In this document: positions 1-11,700 of the stretch, in pieces
Position numbering within the stretch: the first letter of the stretch is position 1
How the letters are laid out: every line of letters starts with the position of its first letter
Source of the DNA: Elysia marginata
Taxonomy: Eukaryota > Mollusca > Gastropoda > Plakobranchidae
Direction: 5' to 3'
DNA: 21,908 nucleotides
NCBI GenBank assembly: GCA_019649035.1
Contig: BMAT01003095.1
Location: forward strand, 106,945 to 128,852
Notes under the pieces: generated by a model
Database searches by the model: none
Seen by the model: only the letters and a program-made list of their open reading frames with translations
Told to the model about the DNA's origin: nothing
Made by a program: the position numbers and the translations under genes

Positions 1-1500
1 AGGTTGAAGGTCAAAACGTGAAATTGAGAAAGTCGATGAGTTTGGGAGAGGATTCTAGATGTTAAAGGTATAAATACCAAGTAAAGTATCCCAAATGTGG
101 TTAATTTCAGCAAAAGCAGAAGAATGCAACCTAATCATTATTTCTGATTTTATGTCTGTGCAGTAATGGGAGTCTGACATTCACTACGTGTTCACAGATT
201 TCTTATTTTTAAATGGTCAAAAGCCAAAAACTTTCCGACATTTATTATTTAAAAGCTAAGCTATCGCACGAAACCTATAAAATGCAATAGAGTTTTAAAA
301 GTTTTGAAACCTCTATGTGTCATAACTTTATTCACAAAACCCCTCAAAGTGTGTTTAAAAAAAAGTATTAAATCAAAGAGCATAGAACTGTCGTAACTTT
401 AAAGACCTGACAAGTAAAGTTCATCAATGACTTATCAATGTTCTTGGGCACAAATCACACAACTTATCATGAATAACTTAAAAAGAAGAGAAACTAAATG
501 TATCGAATTCTAAAGAAACAATTCAAGTTCTTAAAAGCAACAGTACATCACAAAATCATTATTTCCAATAATAGTGTGTACGGTTGAATTCAAGCTGTTC
601 CCAAAATGGAAGTTGTTGCATTCTCTTAAAGCCTTAGAAAGCAAACAGCTTGATCACTACCACTAATTCTAAAACTATTTACAAACTATCTGCGCTACTG
701 TCATGTCAGAACCTTACAGGAAAAGTCTGTGTGTGTTACAGTCAGCAGCATTAACAATCAGTCTGTTGATCACACAGTGTATAATTAACGCTATACTTTT
801 CATGTTATTGTGAGGGGATGAAAGAGCTGATGTAAAAATAAATTTATGAGAAAACTATTCTTGAAAAACAAACAGTTTACAGTACTTTAATTGCCTAAAT
901 TACTGCGCAAAGTCCACTCTTCAGGTTGTTAACAAACTTGATACAACACTGCAGCTGAAACCTGCGCATTACCTTAGCACGTTTCTACATGAATTTGTGT
1001 GAAACACAATAATTAACTGGGCAGAACTAATGTATTGTCTCATTGCTTTCGACATTGCGCTTGATTAAACCAGGATTTGAACATTGCGACCACTGGTTCT
1101 GAGCCGTACAGTCAAATACGAGTCAATGGTTATCGCTCAAGACCATCCAAACATTGATACAAACAGTTGATTCAGTTATGATTGAAGACCAAAATCATTG
1201 TCCCTTCAAATAAAAAAAAACTTGTTTGAAAGAAAAGTTCAAGGGAAAAAGCCCCAATTTTCTAGATATCATAAATGATCAAATCAATTTAATATAGAAT
1301 TGTATTATCATGAAAGTGTTAGGGTAGAATTTGTTCCAAAATATTTTTAGCAACAAAAAACGCAGTTAGAAGTGCCTCCACAGATGCAATGTGTTGAAAT
1401 GAGGTGGTCGTGCCATATCGCCTTACAGATTCTTCATGTTTCCTCTTCAGTACTTCAGAGTGTGATCGAGGTTTCAGGGTGATATCAGTGAGAAGTCAAG
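1..1500. other. AT-rich non-coding stretch, nothing recognised
   Basis: Stops are dense in all frames and no frame shows a recognisable protein motif. I see no RNA gene, tandem repeat or inverted repeat of note, only scattered A or T runs. This is probably intergenic or intronic DNA. Confidence 0.6.
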
Positions 1501-1571
1501 TGAGAGGGAAAGAGAGAGAGTAAGAGAGAAATAGAGAGAGAGAGAAATATAGAGAGAGAGAAATAGAGAGA

Positions 1572-1617
<46 letters not shown>

Positions 1618-1626
1618 GAGAAAAAA
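1501..1626. repeat. (GA)n microsatellite with GATA and GAAA interruptions
   Basis: About 125 bp of almost pure purine on the plus strand, made of GA dinucleotides broken by ATA, AAA and GGG. The opposite strand reads as Ser/Leu/Phe-rich low-complexity peptide (1474-1659), as any CT-repeat strand would, so that frame is not a gene. The repeat is imperfect enough to suggest it is not freshly expanded. Confidence 0.95.
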
Positions 1627-4140
1627 CAAACTGACAGAGAGCCCGAGAGATTCAAACATTACTGTGCCGTTAACTATGAAGATTAGCGAAATTATATCTT
1701 TACTGGTGGTAAAGCTCTTTCACAATGCATGAGTTTGAAGGAGGTGATGCTTTCTCTCTAAGATGGATCATGTGTTCGTGTAAATTTTATTGACATAATT
1801 TCACCTGTACAATATTTTGTTCTTCAAAATTAAAATTTATGTATTGGTTTCTAAGTTAGTTGCTGTTTTCAGCTCATTATGACTGGCTTGATTCATGTGC
1901 ATACATTTTATGTTGTTTGAAATTGCTTGAAAAATAAAGACATAGCGTGCAAGGATACGTTATAAATCTCCAATGCAGTTCACTGTCCCTCTGAATCGCT
2001 TTCAAGTATCTTTTGTTATCTGTTTACAAAAATGTCTAGCACAGAGATGTGTTTTTGACAGGTACAATGTTTTATTTTCATAGTAGAAATTTCAGTAATT
2101 GAACTTTTTACATACAGTTTCATTATTCGGTTGCCGATAAAACTATGTCGGCGAGCAGGTTTAGGCCGATAGCAAAAAAAAAAAGAAGTTAAGATTTCAA
2201 ATAGAGCCCGTTAGGTTTACTAACAATTTTTTTCTTTACGAAAACCATATGACCTTGTCACATACTTGAAGTAGCACTTTATTTTTTACGAGGTATACAG
2301 AATTTAGTGAAGGTCATTTGGTTATATTATATGTTAAGTTCCCAAGCGAACATGTTTTCTCTTGATTGCTTGCTTGCTTCGTCATTCGCTGAGCTGCAGA
2401 AGAACAAGTGTAAAAGTTACATTCTATTTAGACTGTATAACTCTGTACAATAGGAAGGAAGGAACTCAAGAAGACTACCATCTATTCTCAGAGTCAAATC
2501 ACGTTAAAATGGTACAAAGTTTATTTGACTTCCAAATATCACGACAACTTTTACACATTCAAGTTGGCTGTTTTATCAAATACACCGTCGTTTCCATTTC
2601 TTGCTGGGAGAGCCAATTCGGTAAAGAACATAAATTACACTATGCATGGAACAAGAGCCTATTTATTTAAGTTAAGATAAACCTCTTTCCATGTCACTTC
2701 CAGTTGTTCACTATCAGATGGTCATGGCGTTAAAACTGTGGGCAGCTTCGTTCATACGCTTTAAACCTTAATTTTCTTAGATTTTAATTTCAACTTGCTG
2801 GAACAGCTGGACTTTTAATACAAAATCAGTTTTTATAAACTGAGACTAAAAATAAATATTCTATAAAGTCTTTTAAAGTCTTTTTTCCCAAAAAGACGAA
2901 ACTATAGATATAACAGAACCGTAAAAAGGGTTCTGGCAAAGTTTTGAAATCTAAAAAGAAGCTACTAAAAATTACCAAAGTAGTTCATATTTATCACACT
3001 TAAAACATTTTGTATAGAAAATGTCGAAAACTCTTGGTACTGAAATAGAACAATGTGTACCATTATGGAACAAATATGATTCTTTAATTACTTATAACTG
3101 ATTAACGAAATGTGTAAATCTGTGTCGTTAATAGTCCCTAACAACGCTTTTCCTTCTTTACTTCATCATTCTTTTAATCCGCGCTTATTTGTTCTTTTGT
3201 TTAAAAAAGAAAATTTTGAAGAGCATGGGATATCAAGTTATGCTAGAATGTATACAGTCATAATAACTGAAAATAAATTCTTAAAACAGAGGGATGCCTA
3301 GAGGTTTTTACATTTACGTTTTGTTAGTTTATTTGTTTCAAGATGTAACACCAATGTTTTCATTTAACCTCACACTCTTCTACAATTTCAAATTATGTCG
3401 TAAACATGTTGTCTCTGGCTCAAATTTTACGCTCTCTTAAAATGTTTTTGCAATGCCAACAGAGTCAGCACTTTTTTCTCATGGTTTTTGTGTTGTGGCA
3501 TGTTTCATGTTTTCGTACTGTGCTATATCTGTATTGATATCGAGACGAACAGTGTGGTTATGTTAAAGGTGCAACCAAATGTAATACGTGATACCATTCG
3601 ACGTGACATCATCTTAAATAAGGGAATAACCACAGCTGGTGTAGAAAAAAAAACCTGCGGAACCAGTTTTGCTACGACTGCTTTGATAATGGCATCGGCA
3701 ATAAAAATCATAACGATCTTACAACAGATGAAAGGATGGTGAATAACAAGAAGGGGGTGATAATGACCCTCACCTTTGCCAATTCAGAGCAGGTGCAGAG
3801 TCAAAGGAAGAAATTATACTACAATTACGACAGTGCGCCTGGTTCGATGTCAGCAACATTCGAGCACAAGTTAAAAGTTTTCTCGAAGCAATGTTTTATT
3901 CAATATACGTCAGTGGTTGTGGCGATAACGAAAATTTTGAAGAATAAAATTAACATTTTCTGCCGCTGTTGAAATCTTTGAAAGAAAATTAGACGTATCA
4001 TACTTTTAATGATAAATAAAGATTACGACTTTGCGCGAAAAATAGTTTAAAAAATTTTTATCCCGCAATTTTCACCCGTATAAAAAAAATTGAGAAGCGA
4101 GACAGTTGTTCCACGACGACAATCTTTAAAGATGTTTCAT
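1627..4140. other. AT-rich non-coding stretch, nothing recognised
   Basis: Several open frames of 60-100 codons occur (for example 2362-2670 and 3488-3742, plus strand). None has a recognisable domain, a signal peptide followed by plausible sequence, or convincing flanking splice signals. An overlapping frame of similar length also lies opposite the 3488-3742 frame, as expected by chance. No gene is called. Confidence 0.55.
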
Positions 4141-4143
4141 ATT

Positions 4144-4209
4144 TGGAGCAGTTGCTCCAGACTTTTAAGAGTATTTTACGAAAATACCCAAACCCCTAGC
4201 TTAGGGGTT
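4144..4209. other. Cluster of three perfect short hairpins
   Basis: Three perfect inverted repeats lie head to tail in 66 bp. The first is TGGAGCA / TGCTCCA with a 2-nt loop at 4144-4159. The second is GTATTTT / AAAATAC with a 3-nt loop at 4171-4187. The third is AACCCCTA / TAGGGGTT with a 3-nt loop at 4191-4209. Stems are 7, 7 and 8 bp with no mismatch. The function is unknown. They could be transposon-end structure, protein sites or chance. Confidence 0.7.
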
Positions 4210-4288
4210 GGTGGGAGAGACAAAAAGCAGTTTTTATTTGCCTTTTTCCTGCCCAATTACCCACTATTTATTTTTCGCATTGCCTAGC

Positions 4289-4418
4289 ATAATTCGAACC
4301 CACAAACAGTTAATCTCACATTTGGCATGTAACAAAGATATAATAAGCTTCACGGTTAAGGTTCAAAGCGTGCTGTGGACATGGTGTAAGCGAGGCGCTA
4401 CCTCTGGCCACTCGGCCC
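4289..4418 (-). repeat. Possible tRNA-like SINE promoter remnant
   Basis: On the minus strand, 4418-4393 reads GGGCCGAGTGGCC followed by GGTAGCGC. This resembles the D-arm/A-box of Leu- or Ser-type tRNAs and of many invertebrate SINEs. Further along, 4303-4289 reads GTGGGTTCGAATTA, a good B-box. The two boxes are about 110 bp apart instead of the usual 30-50. Either an insertion separates them, the true B-box is the weaker GCTTTGAACC in between, or one match is chance. No target duplication was found. Confidence 0.3.
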
Positions 4419-5863
4419 AGTCCCTAATCCTTCAATCAATGGGCAGTTTGTGTCACCTGCAAACACCAGCTCTTGGCCTTGTTTCACGCTTTATCAGTTC
4501 TGGCGCCCGAAAGAGCTGTAATTACGAGTCTTAACACTTCATAGCAACACTTGACTTTTTGTACTTAACGACTTTTCTCTGAGAGCTGCCAAATATTATT
4601 GACAACAATAAAGACATGTTCTTGAAAAATGAAATGGGAGGAAGTTTACACAAATTACAGGCGTCACTATTTTTTCTACTGCACATTTCTAAAGAACTTG
4701 AATGGTAATATATGGGCGATCAAAACCTTCACCAGATAAAGGATACACCATTTTATCTTTTTAAGGGCGATTCTGTCCAACATTAGGTTTCCACCAAAAC
4801 AACAGAACTAAAAGAGTTTCATTCATTTTCAACACGTTGTGTTTCACGTTGTGTTTCACGTTGTGAAAGATACCTCAAGTCCCTTGATTCCGTTCAGAGC
4901 TATAGTAGCGATCTAGTGTTTGTTTTAACTATTTTCAATGGAGTCATCTCATTAAAGTAGAGTGGATAGCAAATAAAGCGGGCAACTTCAGTTTATGAAA
5001 CCTTAGACGCCTGTGTTGTCAACCGTTCTCAACTTTCAGCGATTCTTAGTTTGCCATTAGTAGGCCTAGCCAACCTCGTGTCAGTAAGTTAGCCAAGGTA
5101 TCATGATCTCAAAATAGACTTGGACTGCAAATCTTTGTGTCTATTTTTAATCAAAACATATCCTATTATTATACCTAGGGGTCAATAAAATAGTAGATAT
5201 ACATTGATGAAAATAAGCCCCACCCTAAGCTCATCTCCAAGTATTAAAGCGCCAGAAAAAGGCCAAAAACACAATCTTAATACCCGTTACTTTGCGCCTC
5301 GAACATCAACAAATTTCGACTTTGCTACCTGCGCCAGTTTTTCATTACTTTCTGTTTTAGCACGTGACTTTATGATTATCAATCAAAGGCAACAGAGCAT
5401 ATGTGAAATCCTTTTAAAGTCAACACCTTTAAGTTTAAGGATAACTCTTACCTGAAGTCAACTCTGTTTTGCTGTTCTAATTCGTACTTCTTTATATTTT
5501 TGTAATGATTAAAGTCAACTCTTGCTACATGTATAAGTCGACACATTATTTCGGACCTGAGGTGTTGACCTTATCAGGATTCCACTGTAGTAAAAACAAT
5601 TTACGATATATATCCACGTTTTAAGATAATTTAAACATACAAAGAGTAAGCAGTTTTATCATACTCTTTTCAGAATGAAAGGAAAAATAACCGCTTTGCT
5701 CAAATCTGTGGGAGCCTAGATTGGTAACTTGGCAGCCGTGGTTCCATGAAAATTGTAGGATGAAAGCGCTGGATGAGGATTTAGTAGATTTAAGAGTGAT
5801 TTTGAGAGAAGCTGCCCTGCCCTACCTTACAAATTCCTAGTTATCTCCGTACACAATAAACCA
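4419..5863. other. Non-coding stretch with only minor repeats
   Basis: The one local repeat noticed is a 12-bp unit, CACGTTGTGTTT, present twice plus a partial third copy at 4833-4866. A TGGCGCCCGAA motif at 4501-4511 matches the start of many tRNA-Lys primer-binding sites, but no LTR is seen beside it. No gene is supported. The 83-codon frame at 5204-5455 has no recognisable content. Confidence 0.5.
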
Positions 5864-6060
5864 CAGCAGCTTGATAGGAAACCAGCATGTCTCCAAGTAC
5901 TGTAGTAATACTACAACAGTTCGATAAGAGACCAGCATGTCTCCAAGTATTGTAGCAATATTACAACAGCTCGATAAGAAATCAGCATGTCTCCAAGTAC
6001 TGTAGTAATATTACAGCAGCTCGATAAAAAACCAGCATATCTCCAAATACTGAAGTAATT
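5864..6060. repeat. 50-bp minisatellite, about four copies
   Basis: Full units start at 5881, 5931 and 5981. There is a partial unit upstream from 5864 and a diverged partial copy at 6031-6060. Each unit begins ACCAGCATGTCTCCAAGTA and carries a short dyad based on TGTA...TACA in its middle. The period of 50 is not a multiple of three, so the open frame on the minus strand (5911-6174) is not a repeat protein. Substitutions between units suggest an old array. Confidence 0.9.
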
Positions 6061-7504
6061 TGCCTCTATTTGATCAAATATTAATGAACACCTTTCCGTG
6101 AAAAGGTAATATGAAGGCCTACAGCCATTTAACCAAAAACTGAATAAAACTAGGGTCGACAGAATTAATTCCAAGTCGAAGGGAACTATGGTCGCTGTAT
6201 TTTACTCTCTTTATAACAATTGACCTAAAAATTTTAGCAGTTGAGATGCAAGCATAACATTGATGCTACCCTTGACACTGTAACCTGTTGTAAAATTGCC
6301 AAGATAACAAACACCTCTCAGTCTTACAAAGGTCGCCCGCGCCGTCATGAAAAGGTTTTCAGGTACAAATAAATTAGATAAATGTGTACAAAAATCTCTC
6401 AAAGTCCTTAACTTTTTTTTGTTGGTTTAGGATGGTGTAAAGTAGACTGCTTTTCTGTACACCAATTTAGGCTTGCCTGCTTACCTATCCCATCAAAGAT
6501 TGATAAGCAAATAACGAAAACCATCGATCTGTTTTTGTACTTTTTTGACTTTGGTAGAGATGTTCCGAAAACCACCACATTGAGTGACTGATACGTTGGT
6601 ATGAGAACAAGCATAAAAAGGCAAGTAATATGAAAATTACTTTTTATAAACAATGCTTCATAATCATTCTTCATACGTTTAGACTTTAATTTATTTTACC
6701 CAACTCTTTCCTACCTAGCTCTTAATGCTTGACAGCCGTTTCTTAGGTTCAAATTTGGCCCATTTGTATAATAAGTATTAAATATTTATTTTTAAGTTTT
6801 CATAAGAATGTTTCTGTCTTTTAAATTTAATGCGTATTTGCATATATACCCAACACCCACCCCGTACGAGTTAAAAGCAATAGATCCAACATTAAAGGTA
6901 TTGAAAAGAATCAAATCCAAAAAAAGAATCTTGATGGAAAAGTGAATGCGAAATTATTTTTTTTTGTACTCACTGTAACTAACCAACCGGGTCATCGAAC
7001 ATATATAGAAAAGGCACAAGGGAGAAAAATTATTTTAAATAATGCGTATTTGCTTTCACTCTTTTAGAATGTCTTCTGTTTCATTTTCTTGACCCTACTT
7101 TCCTTTAAGTCTTTAACTATTTCTAAGTTCTTCGTTTAACAATGTAATCGACTTCCCTTCACCAATCTCAAAGGCTCGGTCTCTCCTCCTCCTGGTTTAA
7201 GCGACTAGATCTATGTTTTCATGTCCATCCTACAATAGTCTAAGTAAATCCTCCCCTTTTATTCTACAAAGCGAAATTATATCTAATATGCAGTTTGGTA
7301 GCAATTTTAGCATTGGAAATTATTCTTCACGGCATTAGTTTTATAATCAGTCGAAGTAAGTTGAATGGCACAATATTTAATTTACTTGATAATCTAAGCA
7401 ATGTATTTTTTGGGTTTTTAGACGTCAACACTACTTAAAACTATCAGTCATCATGGTTCTGTCATAAATCTTTGTAACATCTTGGTAAATACAATCTCTT
7501 CGGC
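6061..7504. other. AT-rich non-coding stretch, nothing recognised
   Basis: Minus-strand open frames of 60-90 codons (6211-6402 and 6408-6674) have no recognisable motif. No repeat, RNA gene or regulatory element could be supported. Confidence 0.5.
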
Positions 7505-7658
7505 CTTCCCTTCTTGCAGATTGCGCATCTCTTTGTGAGGCACGATAGGGGGGAAATATTACGCAGCTTAAATAAAACACTCTAAGAGCACGTTTGATGC
7601 ACAATTCCGCACCAATAGGAAGAATAGCAAGAATCTAGGTAGATAGGTCAGAACCATT
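7505..7658. repeat. Dispersed repeat, copy 1 (partner at 20073-20171)
   Basis: The first 45 bp (7505-7549) align without gaps to 20073-20117 with about seven mismatches, sharing the exact core TTGCAGATTGCGCAT. A second block shares ACAATTCC (7601-7608 and 20150-20157) and the exact 14-mer AGGTCAGAACCATT (7645-7658 and 20158-20171). This copy has 36 bp between those two motifs that the partner lacks. The pair therefore looks like two members of an interspersed repeat family. No terminal repeats or coding content were found, so the class is unknown. Confidence 0.75.
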
Positions 7659-8289
7659 CTTAACAAAATTAAATTTGCGAAATCAAAAGTAGTTGAAAAA
7701 AAAAACCCAGAAAAAATGTCACTTGTAGACGATGGCTCAAGTTTTGACATTATATGACGTATTTTTACCGATCATGAAGCAAAGTGCTAGTGAGTAGGCG
7801 TACCTGCAATAAATTTTACTGACATAAACGATGGCAGTGTGAAGCTTATCCTTTCGTTTACTGGATTAAAATCGCACATACACACACCGCCTACATAAAT
7901 ATACACGGTAGAATACCTTATCATAGGCGTACCTTTTGTATTCAAGATTTTCTAAGGCTTTCGTAAATCTAACAAGTTTTATATTTGAATTATTTAAATA
8001 AAGTATTTTTAATCAAAGAGAGAAATGGCTAGAAATAGCACGGGAGTGGGCGGGAAATAGTTAGCTACCCATTGTGTACAAAGATGAAACAGGTAGATAA
8101 ATGAAAGGTCAATGGAGAGTAAATAGATAAACAGAAAGATACAAAGTCGAATGTGATGGACTGGATGAAGGATGTGAACCTTGATTGAAACATTTGAATC
8201 TTATCTTTAAAATTCGACAGCAGAAACTAGTAAGAAGAGTTGTATAAAATTAATCTTTACAAGAGAAGAGGAATATGAAGTAAGTTAAA
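7659..8289. other. Non-coding stretch, nothing recognised
   Basis: AT-rich sequence that becomes progressively purine-rich towards the large microsatellite. No gene or structured element is supported. Confidence 0.5.
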
Positions 8290-8636
8290 ATTCGAGGGGA
8301 GTATTTAAGAAAAGAGAGATCAGTGAAGTACGAAAAAGAAGTAGAAAGTGTCGAGATGGAAGAAAGAGAGAGACACAGAGAGTATACAGAAAACACATGA
8401 AAAAAAAAAGAAAAAAAATATAGCAGGACCAAAAAAAAAAGAGAAAACAGAAGGAAGGAGATGATCATTATGAATGCAGATATAGATAAATAGATAGATA
8501 GAAAGAGAGAGAAAAAGAAAGGAAATTGAGAATTTTTTGAGAGAGAGAAAGAAAAAAAGAGAGAAAGATAGATAGATAGAGAGAGAGAGGGAGAGAGAGA
8601 AAAAAAAGAGAGAAAGATAGAGAGAGAGAAAAAGAC

Positions 8637-8673
<37 letters not shown>

Positions 8674-8715
8674 AAGAAAAAAAGAGAGAAAGATAGAGAG
8701 AGAAAGAGTCGCTAA
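8290..8715. repeat. Large purine microsatellite (GA, GAAA, GATA)
   Basis: About 425 bp that is overwhelmingly purine on the plus strand and densest from 8480 to 8710. It contains (GATA)n patches near 8480-8500 and 8567-8582. It also shows higher-order duplication: the block GAAAAAAAGAGAGAAAGATA recurs at 8551 and 8676, and at 8599 with one extra A. The minus strand reads as Ser/Leu/Phe low-complexity peptides in more than one frame, which is an artefact of the repeat. Confidence 0.93.
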
Positions 8716-11700
8716 AATATACATGTCGATTAACAGAAAAAAGAGACAACTATACAGACATCTACATTGATCGAATGTAAGTAAGTAATAAATACTGTGA
8801 TTTAGAAAGAGTTATGGATTGGTTAAAACTATCAAGAAATAGTAAATTTGGACAGATGAAGCAATATCTTCAGAATTTCTCATTCTTTTTCTATAACTAC
8901 TTTTGTGAGACCCCTCCCCCCTCAGTCTCTTTCGATAGTGTTAACCATTCTGTTTCCTTGTTTTTTCTACATCCCTCGTTGTTAAATAGACAGACTTTAT
9001 CACACCCCCTCCTTTATTTCGTCTTTATCTTCTTAAACACAGTGTTTATATGTTTATATCGCACCTTTAATCATTTTTATTTACTAAACATTAATAAAAC
9101 ATTTTTTTCGACAGTACTTAATTTACTTCCTCTATCCACCTTGCACACTCTTAGTCCTCTTATTCATCTTTTTATTATTTTAAAAGTCTCTTTCTCGTCA
9201 CCTATAAGTGGGTCGTGTCATTCTTCTTTTTATGACTGTATGTCTTTCTCTCTTTTAAAATGTGCTTTTTTTTGTTATCCTTGGTGTATGTCGGTACGTA
9301 TATTACGTCTCTGTCGCCATGTTTGCCCAAGGTTATTAAAAGATCACATTAAATCAATTCTTCATTTGAAGGATGTAAGAATGGGATCCTTCGCATTTAG
9401 ATTTAAGGATTTCCCAGGTTATCTTGAGGTATACAAAAATGTTGAAAATTCCCTGTACCAAACACACAAAAAACCAAGATAAACCATAAAACCGCAACTT
9501 AAACAAAAGCAAAAAATGGCTCTTGTTTCCCGGGTTGCCACAAATTAGCAGCGTTCTTTGATAGATTATTAACGTTAAACAAATTACTGCAGCGTGTCTA
9601 GAGTTCATTTTATCAAGAGAGATCGCTCGTTGTCAGCGTTGTTTACGTCAGACTTGACTGGAATTTCCGACGTCTTCTTTTTGCAGTTGTCGCCAAATTC
9701 GATGAGGCAGCCACAACAATGTCAAAACTTTGGCCTCTATTTGAAATGCGACGGTCTTAGCACGCTTTGGAAAACAATGGAATGAATAAACCTTGACCTG
9801 TCGAACCTTTCATAAAGGCGAGCCAATTAATTGAAACCAGCGCTGAAAAATGGCAACACTTCATGGGAAAACCCAATGAAAAAAAGGAGGGGTGAACAAA
9901 AAGCCAACTTGCAAGAATTTATATTACGTTTATAAATACCGAGCGATGGCTTCCACGCCATGCGTAACTACTTTCTATTAATGTTAGTGTAACATGAGTG
10001 ATAAGCGTTATTTTTTTAAAGTTCTTAGTTACTTTCAAATAGATACGTAATTGAGGCCCCAGTTAAAATGCTTTTGTTAAACGAAATGCGTAAAAGATTA
10101 TGTGACAACATGCAAGGCCAAGTTCCCCCAATTTTTGTTTTGCCTTCCTCCTTTCTTATGCGGGTAAATCCCCTAATACGATTTTAGACAAACCATTATA
10201 CTCCAAGCAAGAATTTAAATGTAACTTTTTATGTTGATCAGATTCAGACGAAGAAGAAGAGCGTGGCTCATCATATCTTCTCTCATTATTATTTACTTAA
10301 GCATTTCTCTCCGCTACGAATACATAGAGGCCACTTATGGTTCCAGTTAAAAAAAAACATCGGTGCCCCATGATATTTACAATAAAAAGTCCACATGCAG
10401 TCTCTCATGAAATCAAACAAAAAGTTGCCATGGGCATTAACCATGACATGTCAAAGTTGTCTTGGTGTGCAAACCATGCTCTGTGGTCTGCTTTGGATCA
10501 TTATTTAAGCATACGTAGCAAATAGTAGAAGGTTGGAACAGTAAAATCAGATAATCCATACACACAACGAAATGCATTGAGGTAAGAAATATAACATAAT
10601 TTTGTTGATCTGCAAAGATGTACGCTTATGGTGGCTCTCTATGTGCAGCGCATATTATGCTTCAAGTAAGGCCTATCGTGATGAGGCACACACAGCAAAT
10701 CACAAAATAGTGCTCAAGCCCAGAGAGGAGTATGATGTGTTTACTATGGCTGTAATTACAAAAGTTTACAGTGTGCAAGATTAAAGTGACAGAGCACACC
10801 GACGTTTGTGATGAAACGCCTGTGATGATAGTCTGCTAAATGATAACCTTTGTAATGCTTAAGATAAAATGTTAATCCAAATGAAAAACAAATCTTTGCA
10901 GCTGTGCAACGCTGTGTGAATAAATGGTAACCAATTAATTTTCAATTTATAATTCTATACATACATTTTTAGGCAACTGCAACAAAGTGGTGAATCCAGA
11001 AACTAACTCGACTCCAACCACGTTAAACCATAGGTGCTTTCTTCATTTCCAGGTGCTATACATATATACTCAAATTTATGCATTAATGATTTCATTCGAA
11101 ATGGACATCATTATTATCCCCTTGGCATTCATTTCACTGCTCTCAACAGCAACGCTCATTTACCATCATAAATACATCATTAGATCACCAGCCCATCTTA
11201 CATTAATGCTTTCAACTCCTCCCCGGTACTGTCTGTGTTGTCCTTTGTGCTCAACAATTTCATCCCACCCGTCTTGATGTTGTTTGAAAGTAATTTATAA
11301 ACTGTCTAAACATCTTACGCAAAACATACACCGCCAAGAAACAACTCGTAGTTTGATCATTTACAACAAAAAAGCAATTTTCTCCAATTAAAAGTATCGA
11401 ATACGCCTGCGACCAAAAATTTACTTGACAGCTAATGCCGAGATCAGTCACACATTCTCTAAACCACTGATCTCATTGTGTGCCTACAACCAGGTGTAGC
11501 AAAGATTTCGATCGACACAGCGCTTTGTTTTCAAGTGAATTAAAACAACTTCAACTGACATAGCTACAGTGAAGTCAACAAATGAAACCGTAAAGCAAAA
11601 GACTAAGGTAATCTCTGCTTAGACTATTTGTCTTTATTTTTTTTTGTCTGCAGGAGCAACCAATTTTGCTCTAAACCATCGTGGGAAATTAGGTCACACT

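Noticed and set aside
1474..1659. Minus-strand Ser/Leu-rich open frame
   Set aside because: It is the CT strand of a GA microsatellite and has no content outside the repeat.
5864..6060. Integrated circular single-stranded DNA virus origin
   Set aside because: Only the nonanucleotide TAATATTAC in one unit supports it. The stem is 5 bp and no Rep-like frame is nearby.
5911..6174. Minus-strand frame across the 50-bp repeats
   Set aside because: The period is not a multiple of three and the peptide shows no true repeat or known domain.
8250..8749. Three overlapping minus-strand frames of Ser/Leu/Phe low complexity
   Set aside because: They overlap in different frames over one purine microsatellite, which removes stops from the pyrimidine strand.
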